Assembly (NCBI GenBank): GCA_905250125.1
Contig: CAJNOL010000078.1
Coordinates: 186,001 to 250,000, forward strand
Direction: 5' to 3'
DNA from: Rotaria sordida
Lineage: Eukaryota; Rotifera; Eurotatoria; Philodinida; Philodinidae
DNA length: 64,000 bases
Shown here one piece after another: positions 37,746 through 50,649 of the stretch. A model generated the notes under the pieces. It made no database searches. It had not been told where the DNA came from and worked only from the letters and a program-made list of their open reading frames with translations. The translations under genes were made by a program, and so were the position numbers. Every line of letters starts with the position of its first letter. Position 1 is the first letter of the stretch.

Positions 37746-40280
37746 AACAGAAAAAATATTTAAAAAAACATATATATTTCATTTTTTTTATTATCCATAC
37801 GTATGTTGTTTAAAAAGAAAAATAAATAAATTTGCATAAAATGTATTCTTTTTTTGGATTTTATCTTGATGACCTTAGAATCATACAAAGAAAAATAATT
37901 GAACTAACACGAAAAAAATACTCTGCCTTTTAGAAACCGATTAATTGCCAAGCATAGTGTAAAATTATTGGAACATAAAAAATGATGATGTTGTTCACAT
38001 CGAAAAATAGCAATTTTTCGTTGATTAAAAATTAATTATACAGTATACTAATACCAAAAGAAAATATCAAGTATCCTTGGTACAAGAGGCAATATGTATA
38101 TTTCTATTCGTCAATAAACGTTATTAATTGAGAATTTCTTTTTTTATTAGTATCATTAGTAAATTTTTGCCTGTACAAACATTAAATATTTGAAAGATAT
38201 TGTTTATCTCAAATTATAGACATATCATTTCGATAATGATATTCATCGGTGTTAAGAAAATATGACAATTATTTAAATCGTAAATTTTGTTATTTGATGT
38301 ATCTGTGCTAAGATATATTTATGTAGCTTATTCAACAAAGAATGATTGTCTTAATTTTTGCAGGTATGTGTGTTCGTCAAAACAGAAATGATTGGTTATG
38401 TATGATTGAAGACATATTTTCATAATGATACTTTTTTATCTCATAGAAATAAATTTCATTCAATGAATCATCTTGTTTGTTTATGTAAGTTTTATTGTAT
38501 AGAATCATGTTTTCATTTGATATAAAAAAAACTGGGTTTTTTAACATTTGGAAAGAATTTCGGTGATTTATGATACGTTATATAAAGGTAGGAGTTTTTT
38601 ATAAAGGATAAAAATCCTTTCTAAAGCAAATATTTAAAATTTCGAGTCAAGAATTTTACGTATTTTAATATTGCAATAACAAAATTATTTTGAGCATTTG
38701 TCTTGTCGAAGCTGAATTCTGTAAAAATAAATAAGCATGAATGTTTTAATTCTGTTCCTTTGTTATATTCTTTCAACTTTGCTCTTGCAAATAAAAAAAT
38801 ACATTTGATGTTTTTCCAAAGATTTGTCTTGCATATTGATTTTTATATTTTACTGAATTTTGAACGTGAGTGTTATGATATAGAATGTGAACGTGTCAGA
38901 TGAGGGATAAACTGTGAGAGAAGAGGAGGTGAATGATGAATTGAATATAACTGCTCAGTCAATACACTTTTACTGATTAAATCATAAAGCAAAAAGTAGA
39001 GAATGTAATATTCACTTGCGTGAACATTGATTGACATACAACAGTTGATATACAACTGCTTTTTTTTTTGCATTTCAAACTGCGAAATATATTGTATGCA
39101 AAGTAAGAATATTATCAAACTTTGATGGATAATATTTTGCTTCTTTCACTTTAATCAACAACTCTTGAATGAAATACGAACCCAGTATGTTAATTGAGAA
39201 CATAGTAAATTTTGTCTTTCCTGCTGATATTAGTTTAGCGAGTAACAATAACAGTGAGAAAACATTTTGAAGCTCTTTTTCATTGAATAGTAGCGACTCT
39301 ACTTCAAGGCTTTGAAATTTTGATTAGAATTCTCGAATTTCCGTTGTTGTTAACTTTGCTGGAATTCTGCAATATACAATATTCTGCAATTGATCCAGTT
39401 CTAGAGTTATCGAAACCTTGGATGTATCAACAATCAGGAATTATAGATGTTCGAAAATGCTCAGAATTTTGGAAGCGACTAAATTCTTAAAGGGTAGAAA
39501 TCCTAAAATAAACAATTATGGAACAAGTATAAGTTTTTTAATATCAATTTACTAAAGTCTGGATTGCAGAAATGAGGATAAATCATCAAAATTTATGCTA
39601 ATTGTTTGCTCGAACAAATCATTCATAGCTAATCTAAGCAGCATCAAACAGATCTCTTATCCATTGCACAATAACTGTTGCATACATCAATTGGTCTCAA
39701 CCAATATTTCTCGAGCAGTGAAATCAATAGCATCGTCAATGTCATCGATGAACACTAACAAATCATCATACAACAGCATGAACAGTGCTGTTTATTTGAA
39801 AATTAGAACTCAAATAATAGTATTGATTACAGTAGTAGCAAATCAGTTAGTTTTTCATACTGCTACAAATCTTTCAATAGGAATAACTTAAATCTAAGTT
39901 TCTTTTTTCAAAAAGCTGTTCTTAGTCATTACTGATTCTTAAACGAACCGATATGTTCTTTCGAGAAGATTTATCAACAGAATTCTTCGAATACCGCTCA
40001 ATCGATTCAAACAATTTTCATGTCCACATTGCAGATGTAGATGTGATGCCAATATCAATTTCTTTCGGTTTATTAGTTCTTTTTTGTTATAAATAATTTT
40101 TAATGCTTCAACTTATATACATATTTGATGCGTGATTTTAATAAAAAAAAATCTTAAGACTTCTACTATAATTTTACAGAATACTCCAAGAGTGCTAGTC
40201 ACTTAGATGTAGGATTTTATCGAAGATTTTTATGAAAATTACATAAAACTATATTATAAAAATTTCTTTATTTTTGTTAT
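37746..40280. other. AT-rich intergenic region
   Basis: No gene or clear repeat is supported. Short ORFs (38703-38903 plus, 38873-39118 minus, 39595-39891 plus) have biased composition and no domain. It lies between the 3' ends of the convergent Ly6-like and RBBP9-like genes. Confidence 0.5.
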
Positions 40281-40874
40281 TTAGGATAATCCACATCGAT
40301 ATTTTATTACATCGATTAAATCTGGAAATTCAGTACATAAAAAATGATTTCGATCATTGAATTCATGATATGTACTTTGTACTTCTTTGGCTATATGACG
40401 ACTACTATTAACTGGTGTGAATGGATCATCAGAACTATGAAATTGCTCAATCCATTGTGCATTTGCCTTTATTTTATTCCAATTCCATAGTTGATCTACG
40501 TCATGATCATAATAGCCAGCTGATACTAGTATTAGTCCTTTGACTTTCACTTGTTCACATACCCGTAGAATGGCCATGGCGCCAGAACTATGTCCAATTA
40601 AAATATCATTCTATAAGCAATGATGCAATTATACACGATTCATAGTCATAAATGATTTTATTTGACTCACTTCTGCTACACCTATATTATTTAATAGGAA
40701 TGGTATCCATATGGAATCTTTTGCTTCTTTCTCATCCGGTAATGCTGGTGCGATTGCATCAAAGCCTAATTTCACTAATTCTGCTTGTAACCATTTATAC
40801 CAATGTCGGTTAATAATCCCAGATGTCATCGCACTACCATGCACGATTATTACCCGTTGCTTTGATTGCTGGTC
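40281..40874 (-). CDS. RBBP9: RBBP9-like alpha/beta serine hydrolase (5' end unresolved)
   Basis: RBBP9-family proteins are small cytosolic serine hydrolases. Two exons are clear on the minus strand: 40874-40671 and 40610-40281, joined by a 60 bp GT-AG intron. The first readable strand is RVIIVHGSAM, corresponding to the first beta strand of the fold. The nucleophile motif GHSSGA lies just after the intron. The acid is probably in FHSSDDPFTP and the histidine in FNDRNHFL, so all three catalytic residues are present. LWNWNKIKAN also matches the family (PWQWEKIKAN-type). A splice acceptor (gcatag) precedes GACCAG at 40874, so the start codon must lie in an upstream exon. I could not choose one with a good donor. 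About 178 residues are visible, close to the usual 185 or so. Confidence 0.75.
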
Positions 40875-43831
40875 CTATGCAATAATTGCAATCGATTGAA
40901 ATAATGCTTCAAGAAAGCTCAAATTCTTTATCAATGTGAATTTAAATGTAATTTATCTTGACAAACAAAAATAGTAGTTGAATTTTTCCAAAAAAAATCT
41001 TCATTTTCCTAACTATTCAGTAAGACTGTAACTCCGATTTGTAGAGTTGTATATTGCTCTATTACATTGAAAAAAGAATGTCATCGAGCAGAGTTGCTGA
41101 ATGCTAGCCGTATGCCTCAAAAAACGCTCGAAAAAAGTTAGTTTTGTTGAAAATGAGTAGAAACCTACATAGCAATCGATCACAGAGTTCTCTCTCAGTA
41201 TGCAGGACTAATGTGCAGGAAGATAATGAGACACTCGAGACTTTAGACTCCATTTCACCTACAAGTCAGCGAGGAGAGGAACTATTATCTTCTCTGAGAA
41301 GAAAAGAAACAATTTTTAAAAGCTTCTGAGTTTGAAAAGACTTAGCATGGAAGATTCCATATAATCATACATTAAATTCGTCACAATCTCGAGTAATTCT
41401 ATTTTCTAATCTACCATAAAAACCAAGCAATCAATATTGACCTCACCTCGAACTACTGGCGTCAAAAAACAAATTCAGAGTTCGTGTGAAAAGTTATCGT
41501 AGATATAAATTTATCAATGAAATGGATTGATTTCATATGTTGTTCCAACAAACAAATAGTAAGTTATTTTTTACAGCTACGATCATGCTTATCTCATTCA
41601 GATTGCACCGAAGAAATTCAATTGTTTAGAAGTTGAGGTACTCGGTGTGGAAATTAGCCTTTTCGGAATGAAATTATATTTTGAAAAAAAAAAACCAATT
41701 GATTCAATCTTTTGTACCAGCTTATCGATTGACTCTGACTTGCTGGAACTAGAAGTTCTGGCTATATGAGACATGATGACACTAAACCAAGGTCGAATCG
41801 AGTTCAGCTATGCTAGAAAAGAACAACAACAAGTAGAAAGAAGATGATTTATACATAGTATGACAGGCTGATTTAGCAGAGTTTAGGAAGAAGCTGAAGT
41901 AAAAGAAATTGAATAGAATTAAAAAGGTGCATTTACACCTGTAGAAAACAAGGTAGAAGTCTTGTCTTACGTAAATCAAAAGAGAATTTTTTTCCAGTGA
42001 AATGTTGGCATTATACAAGTCAAAATCACATTAAATGGCTTCAGAATTTCGTTTTGAAAATGTTTATCAAGGAATTCATTTGATTGCTCAGTTGTCGAAC
42101 CAATGAAATTCAACATGTCTCAACATCCCTATGTTCTTTTTTGGCCTCAATAATAGTTGTTGATAAAGCTGTACTAGATTGGGCTAATGTCAATGTAAAA
42201 TTTGATTTATTTCTGGAAGAACCATCTAAAAGTTAGGAAAATATTTCGGCTCTTTCTACTAGTCAGTACAGACGCTTACTGTCGTTTGCTTTGTTTGGTC
42301 CATGTTGCCTGTAATCGTCAAATCTATACGGTGAAAAAATTATTACTATGCAGAGAAAAATGCATATTTTTTTATGTTCTGTCTTGTGCTTCATTTTTTT
42401 TTGTCTCTCCTTTCTTTCACTTTTCGTGATCATGGGATTATTCTCCTCGTTCTGATCGAAGGTGTCATTATACGAAGAAAGACAAAACACAAAGGCAGGC
42501 ATTCACAACCAATGAAAGAATGAAAAGGGTAGGCAGCTGCTGGTATGATTACCGTATATGATTATTCACAAAATCATCATCACTGCAGCACATTGAAAAA
42601 GCAATCAAAAAATAATGCTTAAAGCCACTGCTAGAGAATGTGTGCGGTATCTTTAATAACTACTCTAGTTTTACTTTTCTAAATTTTCTTTTCTTGGTTG
42701 ACTGTTTGTCTTCTTTTGGAAATATATATACAAGTATTAGAAACGAACAATCTGTACTACGAAATTTTGGTCTTCATGAACTTGTGTTTAATGATTCTAC
42801 TTTTCCTAATTGATATAATTTGTATCTCGGCTTCTAATTTCAGTAAGTTTTTTTTCCGTATTCAAACGACTCTAAAAAAGTGAGGCTGATCATAGAAATA
42901 ATGCACATTATAGTTGATTAGAATAAAGACAAGAAGTCTCATCTGTAGTATTTTGTTGTCAGTTTTTCTTACATTGACAAAACATCCTTCAATAAAATCC
43001 GTTATTATTTACTCAAGAATAGTATAGTCACAAAAAATCCATTGAATCATGTCTGTAACTGTCTTGAATAGAAGGATAAGGACTGAAAAGATTTATTTGA
43101 CCTTCACTCTCGATCACAGCATACCTCAACTACACTTAAGCGTCATAGAAAAAAACAAATTTGAGTCGAGAGTAGTGTAATCTTACAGAAAAAACGTATA
43201 ATCTAATATACGAATGATATTAGTGGGGATAATCATTTAGGGCCGTTTTGTGGACGAACTATCCCCTTCCTTTTTTACAAAACCGAAAAACACCATAAAA
43301 CAAAAGCTTTTAAACTTTTATCGTCTAGTTTATATGTTAAGCAATTAGGAAAAATGAAATTTACCAAAGTAGTGTTTCAAAATGAAAATAATAAAATAAT
43401 ACTATTAAAACATTATTTTAGGGAGAAGGAAAGAAATTAGTCAATGAGAGTATTTAAAGGATGAAATTCTTTACGAAAACGAAAGAAATTCTATTAAAGT
43501 ATTTCGCTTTAATTAAAGTTTAAAGTTTAAAGTGTTTTACTTTAAACTTTAATACTTTATTAAAGTATTTTTAAAGTTAAAGTGCCACCCCTAGATCTAT
43601 CTATGAACAAAATTTCAAGTTAAACTTCATTATTTTATTTTTTTCGTGAATATGTCAAAATTGATCAAAAGTTCTGTTAAAAGGCTATAACTCAATCCAA
43701 AGGTTTATTAAGTCAAAATCTTTTAGGTTTTTGCTAGTGCTACTGAGATCTCCCTGTGAGTCCAATATGAATTCAAACAATATGGTATTATTTCTGACGA
43801 TTCCCGCTTTACAATCAACTAAGAAAAATAA
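40875..43831. other. Intergenic region with unassigned small ORF
   Basis: Nothing recognisable is found apart from a 61-codon ORF at 41144-41329 (plus), which contains MSRNLHSNRSQSSLSVCRT. It is Ser/Arg/Glu-rich, starts head-to-head with the RBBP9-like gene and might be a real exon; there is no homology evidence. Near 43500-43580 is a nested ttaaag-rich, partly palindromic repeat. The rest is AT-rich. Confidence 0.4.
43490..43585. repeat. ttaaag-rich nested palindromic repeat
   Basis: Repeated units such as tttaaagtttaaagtg and their complements (actttaaactttaa) alternate within about 90 bp. They form several overlapping hairpins. Origin unknown; it may be the end of a decayed TIR element. 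Confidence 0.5.
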
Positions 43832-44134
43832 TTAAGAAGAAAATTTCTTTTTCTTACCATTAAATCTTTGTCTTAATTTCAAGTAAATCAAATGTTTGTT
43901 TTTCTTACAATCAAATTCAACACGAAAGCAAACACCTGGTGCAATAAGTTCTTCTTCTTCATTAGGATATTCGAACAACTGACTAACATCAGCCATAAAA
44001 GCCACATCAACATTCATGATAAATAGAGTACTTCCAAATTTTTCTGCTTTTTGACGATTACGACTACAGGATGAAAATGTTTGCAGTGGAACCATATTCG
44101 TCTTCTTTATTGGCCATATGTTGATAAATAGCAA
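43832..44134 (-). pseudogene. Fragment of a mono-ADP-ribosyltransferase (ART) gene
   Basis: Animal ARTs transfer ADP-ribose from NAD to arginine. The fragment carries the central and C-terminal part of the fold: FSSCSRNRQKAEKF (the STS-like region), then a core strand, then YPNEEEELIAPGVCF. In the last, the E-x-E catalytic loop and the PG-x-x-F strand are recognisable. A splice donor after ATTTAATG at about 43858 suggests the original gene continued, but no matching exon was seen. The N-terminal half with the NAD-binding arginine is absent. Upstream, at 44150-44290, lies an odd ctgctttt-rich insert. I therefore read this as a truncated copy. It could be functional only if an unrecognised 5' exon exists. 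Confidence 0.6.
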
Positions 44135-44154
44135 TTTGTTCAGGTTTCAGTGTG

Positions 44155-44285
44155 GCTCCTCTACAGGGTTGCCACCTCTTCTGCTTTTAGCAGAAAAATC
44201 CTGCTGTTTGAAAGTTTTTCTGCTTTCTTTCTGTCCTTTCTGCTTTTTCTATTTTTTTCTGCTTTTCTTCAGATGTTCTGTGTTT
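44155..44285. repeat. Imperfect ttctgctttt repeat cluster
   Basis: At least five spaced copies of ttctgctttt-like units occur, with a small hairpin (ctgcttttagcagaa). The cluster sits directly upstream of the ART fragment and may mark the insertion that broke it. Confidence 0.45.
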
Positions 44286-44961
44286 TATATTTTTAGCTAA
44301 GACATTTGATCCTAATGGATAATTATTTAAAGAATATTTGAAAAATTCTTGTCATTATTCGTTGATATTTTTTTGTCACCCTTATACATTATGAAATAAT
44401 ATGAGGATAGTCTCTGCTTTTCACTGGCTTATAAAAACCTCCGAGCTGATATACGGTTTTTATATGATCTTGTATGATCATAGAAGATTGAAAAATAAGT
44501 TCTCATATGATCTCATAAGAATCGTACAAGATCTTATAGATGGATTGTTTTATCTGATTCGCTTTACTATTGAAGATATCGACTTGTCTACAAAATCCAG
44601 TTCTTTAATTCCTTCAAAAGATATCAATATTTGAAGTGTATTCAAATGAATATGAGTTAGAGACATGCACCACACCTAATCGCTCCCACGAGAGCGCTTC
44701 GGACTTTAACAGCAAGTATAAATCATATTTTGACAGGCACAGCTCTATCATACTAGGTGTTAAAGTCTATTGCTAGCAACTTGTTTAAAAAGGAACGTAC
44801 AGTAAATACTGAAAAGTTGGGAGAAAGGATTTAATCGTTGATAGACTCATTCTTTATTAAATATTGTTTGTTTTATTACTTCATTTTCATGCTTATTTCT
44901 TAAACTCTTCTGTTAAATCGTAATGAATTTCGATTAAAACTTATCCTGATAACAAATCAAT

Positions 44962-45593
44962 CTAACGAGGGAACATTCCCAAGTGTCACATCGCTTTTGA
45001 GTCGAGCGTATGTGCATCATGTAGACCCTAATGATTTATGGATACTCTGAAAAAAGTTCGTGCCGCTTGCTTATTACTGCCGAGACATTGTATTTTTACT
45101 GTATGTTTAAGAAAAAAAGCTGTGATCCCTCTCAGGAACACTAGAAAAAATAAGTTTCGAATTTCGACTTGAAACTTTGCATAGAGATAGGCCTCAGTGA
45201 GAATAGTTTATTGTAAAAGTTTTAGATCTTTTCGTTGTTCCTGTCCTAAGATACAGCTATGGTAAAATAGCTTATATACACCGGCAGATTCCGATGTTCT
45301 TATTTCAGACTAAGAACAATCAAAAGATCTGAAACTTTCACAATAAACTTTTCTCATTGAGACCTGTTCTTGTGCAAAGTTTCAAGTTGAAATTCGAAAC
45401 TCAATTTTCCTAGTGTTCCTGAGGGGGACCACGGCTTTTTGCTTATACATACAGTAAAAATGCAATATCTCGCGGGTAATAAGCAAGCGGCACAAACTTT
45501 TTTCAGAGTATTCATAGATCATTAGGGTCTACATGATGCACATACGCTTGGCTCAAAAGCGATGTGACACTTAGGAATATTCCCTCGTAAGTC
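44962..45593. mobile_element. Fold-back TIR element with 3 bp TAA flanks
   Basis: The arms are about 44965-45278 and 45296-45592, nearly adjacent. The termini are cgagggaacattcccaagtg and cacttaggaatattccctcg. Bases taa lie directly outside both ends (ctaa on the left, taag on the right). This fits the 3 bp TWA duplication of PIF/Harbinger-type elements, though three bases can match by chance. No transposase is encoded. The arms differ at several positions. A related half-element occurs near 54600-54930. Confidence 0.7.
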
Positions 45594-46270
45594 AAAACTG
45601 AGTGAATTTCTATGTGATGAGCATAGTATTTAAATTTGTCTTAAACTTAAATGTGTGCAAATTTAACTACAAAAATATGTCAAAACTGAATTGAACATCC
45701 TATGATTATGTATATACTCATATGCATCTGGTTATATCTTGCCTAATTCAATCGTCTTTCGCGGTATTTTCAAATTTATATAGGTGTTCGTGCACGAGTG
45801 TTGAAAAAAAATGCAATACTTTTTATTAAGAAATATTATAGCATCGCAAATATACGGAAAAAAATCTCTCGGGTTACTGTTAGACGTGGCCACGCTTCGT
45901 TACGTAAGAAGGATGCCACTTGCCAAAAAGGCTTTCTAGTATTGATCATCTCTTCATCTTTTTTTAGGCACGGTGCATGTCCGTGATATGCATTAATAAT
46001 GAGAAAATGAAAATTTCTAGATTGTATAAAATCGACAAATTTCATTTGAAATCTAGTTCTGATAGATTTACCAATTCATTTTTAGATCTCCTTTTTTAAA
46101 AGTATTTTAAGATCGTTATTCGAATTTTTCCAATCAAAATTTCAAGGTTGAAATAATAAAAAAGAAATCAAAAAACATCAAAATCAAAGAATTTTCTACA
46201 ATGAAACATTATGTAAAATTTTGTCTTTCGTATTTTTAAAATGAGAAGAAACAAAAAAAAAAAAAAAGAA
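45594..46270. other. Intergenic sequence 3' of RAP1GDS1
   Basis: No gene is supported. A short perfect hairpin near 45880-45985 (cgtggccacg, and cacggtgcatgtccgtg) gives mirrored ORFs on both strands. Confidence 0.4.
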
Positions 46271-49007
46271 TTATTCGAGTTCGTTCTGTATAATAGCCAA
46301 TGTTCGATCAATAAGTCTTCGACCACCACAATTTTGACTAATACGAATATTTTCAAGTAATGGTTTATATTCATGTAATTGTTCTATTGTAAGAAAATTA
46401 TCTAAATACAAAATAACTTCGTTCAAATAATACTAATAAAAAAAAAATCAATCTAATCTTTACTTTGTTTTTTAATTAAATGAATTAATTGAAGAACATT
46501 ATTAACTATCTCTGAATATTGAATTTCTTGTTTTAAAAATTCTTTAACATTTTCATGACAATTTGCTTCTTTTAATTTCTCACAAATAAATGCTACAAAA
46601 AATAAATAAATAAATAAATAAATAAATAAAAACAAATACATGTAACTAACCATTAGCTAACATTAAAATAATATTAAGTGCAATAAGTGCTTCATTTTGA
46701 ATAATTCCACGATTTGTTTGTACATCACATGAAGCCAATGTTGAAGTAATAAGTGGAAAAACATCATTTCGTGCAAGTGCTTCAATAGCTTCAATCGTTT
46801 TTAATGCAATTGGTAATAAAAATAAAACACGACGAGATTCAACTAAAAGTTTGTTTGTTTTTTTTTTTAATATCATTTTTATTTGAATGAAACAAAAAAA
46901 AAGAACTTACATTGTAAACCTGCATGCAGAGCACTACTATTAAGAACAATTTGTTTTAAAATTTGATCATCTACAATTGCTAATTTTGATGTTTCTTTTG
47001 CATCACGAAGAAGAAAACGAATAACACCAGTTGCTGAAAAACAAAACCAAATTATTGAAATATATCAATAATAACAAAATGAATGTCTTTACCTTTATAA
47101 GCTATTTCACCACCAAAATTTTTTATAAATATATATGGAATTACATTATCAAGAACATCATTATCTACTAATAAATGTCGATTTGTAGCTAAAACGAAAA
47201 AACAAAGAAGAAGATTAAGATTTTTTTTTTTTTTTTTGGTTTATTACTTGGAACAGCGAGATTTCTTAATGCACCTAAAATTCCATGTGCAGCTTTTGCT
47301 TGTTCATCTGTCATTAATTCAAATTTATTTTGTAATTGTATTGAAAAATATTTTAATTGTTCAACTAATTTTATATCTGGTTTACGTTTATCTGATAATA
47401 TACTTATTGCTGATTGATCATTTCGTGTTAAATTTGTTATTATTAATGCACCGGTCATTTTTAATTGTAAATTTGATTTTTCTAACCATGATATACCATA
47501 TTCAAGTAAATCATATTTATTAGAAGTTAATAAATGATCAATTGATTTATCTAAAAAAAAAAAACAAAAACAACAAGACAAAAAAAATTTTCAAGAAATA
47601 TTTTTTAAAATATAAAAACCTGTCGTTATAAGAACAACAAGTAAATAACATGTTTCACGAAGAAATTCTTCATCTTGTCCAACATATTGTTCACATAAAT
47701 TAATTAATTTATAATAAAATAATGATGAACATAATTCTTCTTTTACACTATCTGAATAAGAAAGAAAAAGAAGATCTTTTTTGTTTTTTTAGTTTAAATA
47801 AAATTAAAAAAAAAACTATACCTTCTTCACATGCTTCGAGTAAATAAGGTAAAATAACAGTACGATTATCATATATATTTGATTCAGTTATTTGATTTCC
47901 AATTGCAGATAATAAATGACTCGAAACAAGATGTTCACATTCTAAATTTAGAAAATATGGAATTTTATAAAGGAAAATTCTATTGTTTAATCTTATATTT
48001 TGGTGTGAAGAATGTACTTGAAAATATTTTAGAATAATTAATTCTTTTCATATCAAATTTTTGTTTAGGAAATGATGTAGAGATTACTCTTTTATATAAT
48101 GAGTGTATATAAAAAAAATATATTCATACTTGTATCATGATCGTTCATATTAGAACAAATTGAAAATAGAAATAATATGATTTTTGATTCCGATAAAAAA
48201 GGTATATAAAGAAGAAATATTTGAAATAAATTTTCTTTTAATATTGATTCTGCAACTGTTTCTAAATTAAAAAAAAAACCAAGGAAATACATATCAAATT
48301 TATTTTTTATTAATTATTTTTTTTTTACCATTTGAATTAATAATATTATGTAATGCACCTAATGTCATCATTCGTAATTGTTCACTTTCATTTTCATTTG
48401 TTTCACATGCATATCGACATACATCAAATAAAGTATTTATACCAATTATATTAAATACTAAATCACAACCATCAGCTAAAAGAAAAATTAACTGAATATA
48501 TTTTGACAAGAAAAAAAAAAAAAAAAATTTTGAATAAAAATCTTCAAACCATTTTCATAACACATGTTTCCTATTGCACGACATGATTCAATTTTTTCTT
48601 GAATAGTACCAGATTGTAAAGGATCTTTTAAACAAGATATAAAATCTAATTTTACACATTCATGTCGTTGAGATTCTAAAAAAACAATAGATGAAAAAAA
48701 AAAATTAAATAAATCAATATTTTTTTTTCTCTCACCATCTTTACAAATTTCAGCTAAAAGTCGAATTACTTTATGTCGATAATCAATTTTTTGATTAATT
48801 AAATCTTTTAATATATTTTTATCGATTTCTGATCTCAATTGAACAATTGATGTTTGTGTTTCGTTAGCTAAATGTTACAATGGAGAAAAAAATCTTTTAA
48901 ATTAAAATCAAAATTAAATTTAGTTTTTCTTCACCATTTTGTGATATTTGATTTTGGCTATCGATTAATTTTTTAAGAAATGTATCAATATCATTATTTG
49001 TATACAT
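46271..49007 (-). CDS. RAP1GDS1: RAP1GDS1 (SmgGDS) armadillo-repeat protein, about 13 exons
   Basis: SmgGDS is a cytosolic chaperone and weak exchange factor for small GTPases with polybasic tails (RhoA, Rap1, Rac). The gene reads on the minus strand from MYTNNDIDTFLKKLI at 49007 to IIQNELE and stop at 46271. It has about 13 exons, most encoding 30-100 residues. The protein is built almost wholly of ARM-type helical repeats. Landmarks are VIRLLAEICKDG, ESCRAIGNMCYENG, MTLGALHNIINSNG, GALIITNLTRNDQS, AAHGILGALRNLAVPS and GVIRFLLRDAKE. The block GALRNLAVP is a strong family signature. The length is near 600 residues, as expected. Introns are 40-80 nt and rich in T or A runs. The middle exons at 47830-48290 are the least certain. 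It is divergent from SREK1, whose start is 1.6 kb away. Confidence 0.85.
46597..46630. repeat. (AAAT)n microsatellite in a RAP1GDS1 intron
   Basis: About eight tandem aaat units, read ttta on the coding strand. It lies in the intron before the penultimate exon. Confidence 0.85.
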
Positions 49008-50649
49008 ATTTACGATAAGTAAAACTAAAAGAAAGAAAATTCTTGCAAAAAATTACTGTCATCTAACAATAAATTTAATCATTGGTTGAATATTTTTCTT
49101 CAATCACAATAAAACGCCACTTGTTCTTCTCGTTCGCGTCTTGCTTTCGTTTGCATAGCATTGTTTCTAACACTTTTATATAAAGACTGAATGTTTTTTT
49201 AGTGTTGATAATTATTTAACTGATTATTCTGATGTTAAACAAATGGAAAATAATGGATATAATCAAGTAATATTTCATTTTTTAGTTTTAAGTTATTTCA
49301 GTTGAAATAACTTAAAACTAGTGAAATTACAATTGTATTTTTAGTTTTTTCTTGAGAAGTTGTAATTTCAAAATATAAGAAGGTGATGGAACAATGTTTA
49401 CCAACAACATATTTTTAATTTTTCTTAATAAATTTCGTTTTTTTACGGTTTTTTGTGATACTTATAATTTGTTAAGGAAATGTTGTAGAAAATATGGCGA
49501 TTTCTTATCTTGTTCAGTTAAAATGGCTTCGAGAAAATCTTCTGAGATCTGCAAACTATGGTGTCCGATTTTTTGAGAAATCTTAGTATAGAATGCATTA
49601 CATACAAAACTTCATTGCTTATTAAAATCACTATCTAGATTTGAGCTAATTGCTTAATATTATTATAGGAAAAAAAATTTCGTTGTTGTTAAACTTTTTC
49701 TCATCACCTTATTTACAACATTCGTCTTTAATCATGAATTATAGTAATAGCTCAAAATATCTATAAGAATATCGAAAATATTTCTCGGATGTATTTAGGA
49801 AATCTTTTTCACATATATTTCTAAACAAAATGATATGCTTTCGTGGATTATATAACACTGATGCATTTGAATTGCATTCGATTTTGCAAGAGATTTTATT
49901 ATTAAGTATAATACTTTAAAATTCAGTACAATTTAGTAACAAAACATCTTGAAGACGTTTGATTTTTATCAGAAAGTTTTGAATGATGTTTCAATTAAAT
50001 TGAAGAGATAAATTTTGAGAACTATGAAATATTCTTTAGATCTTGTTTTTAGATTTTTTTTCGTATCATATATTACAAAGCTAGTGTATACAATTAAAAC
50101 TTTCAATTTTTTTTTTTATTAAAGCCGAATACGTAAAAAAAATTTTGTCATTGAACTAGATCAAAGATGAAATCTTCAATTTTGTGTTTTTTTTTTAATT
50201 TTCAAGAAACCTTTCTTATAGTTGAAAATGTAACATTCAAAAGCAAAATACTTTGTTAGAAAAAATTATTCAATGATTATCATATAAAAATGAATTTTTA
50301 TTCAATTTGATTATTATTATTGGAAACTTTGTCAGTACAATATTTTGTTGAATATATATGAATTATTTGATTAGATGACTTTTTAACTATGAAGTATGTG
50401 AATTTATTTTTGTTAACAAAAAATATCTATTCTTTTCAAATAGAAATAATTATTCGTTCAATGGTTCAATTATATCTATCATCTATCTTGACTTATCATT
50501 TTATATGATGTCAAATGAAAAAAAAAAGAAACATTATAGATTGAATCTTTTATTTCAAAAATTTTATTTTATATCTATAAATAAAAATAAAAATTTTTTA
50601 ATGAAAGTTTTATTAATATAAAAATAATAAATTCGTTTTTTTTTTCTAG
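49008..50649. other. Divergent promoter region between RAP1GDS1 and SREK1
   Basis: The 1.6 kb should hold promoters for both genes, but no core motif is assigned. It includes the half fold-back element at 49436-49680. The base ttctag directly before the SREK1 ATG suggests that a 5'UTR exon lies somewhere in this region. Confidence 0.45.
49436..49680. mobile_element. Half copy of the fold-back family seen at 23.3-23.7 kb
   Basis: Shared blocks with 23545-23736 are tacggttttttgtgatactt, gcattacatac, aaaatcactatctagatttg and the end cttaatattattatagg. The partner arm upstream is not clear, so this copy is partial or strongly decayed. Confidence 0.6.

Noticed and set aside
45798..46045. Overlapping ORFs on both strands containing GHA and HGHAP
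   Set aside because: They come from a DNA hairpin around 45880-45985; no homology is visible.
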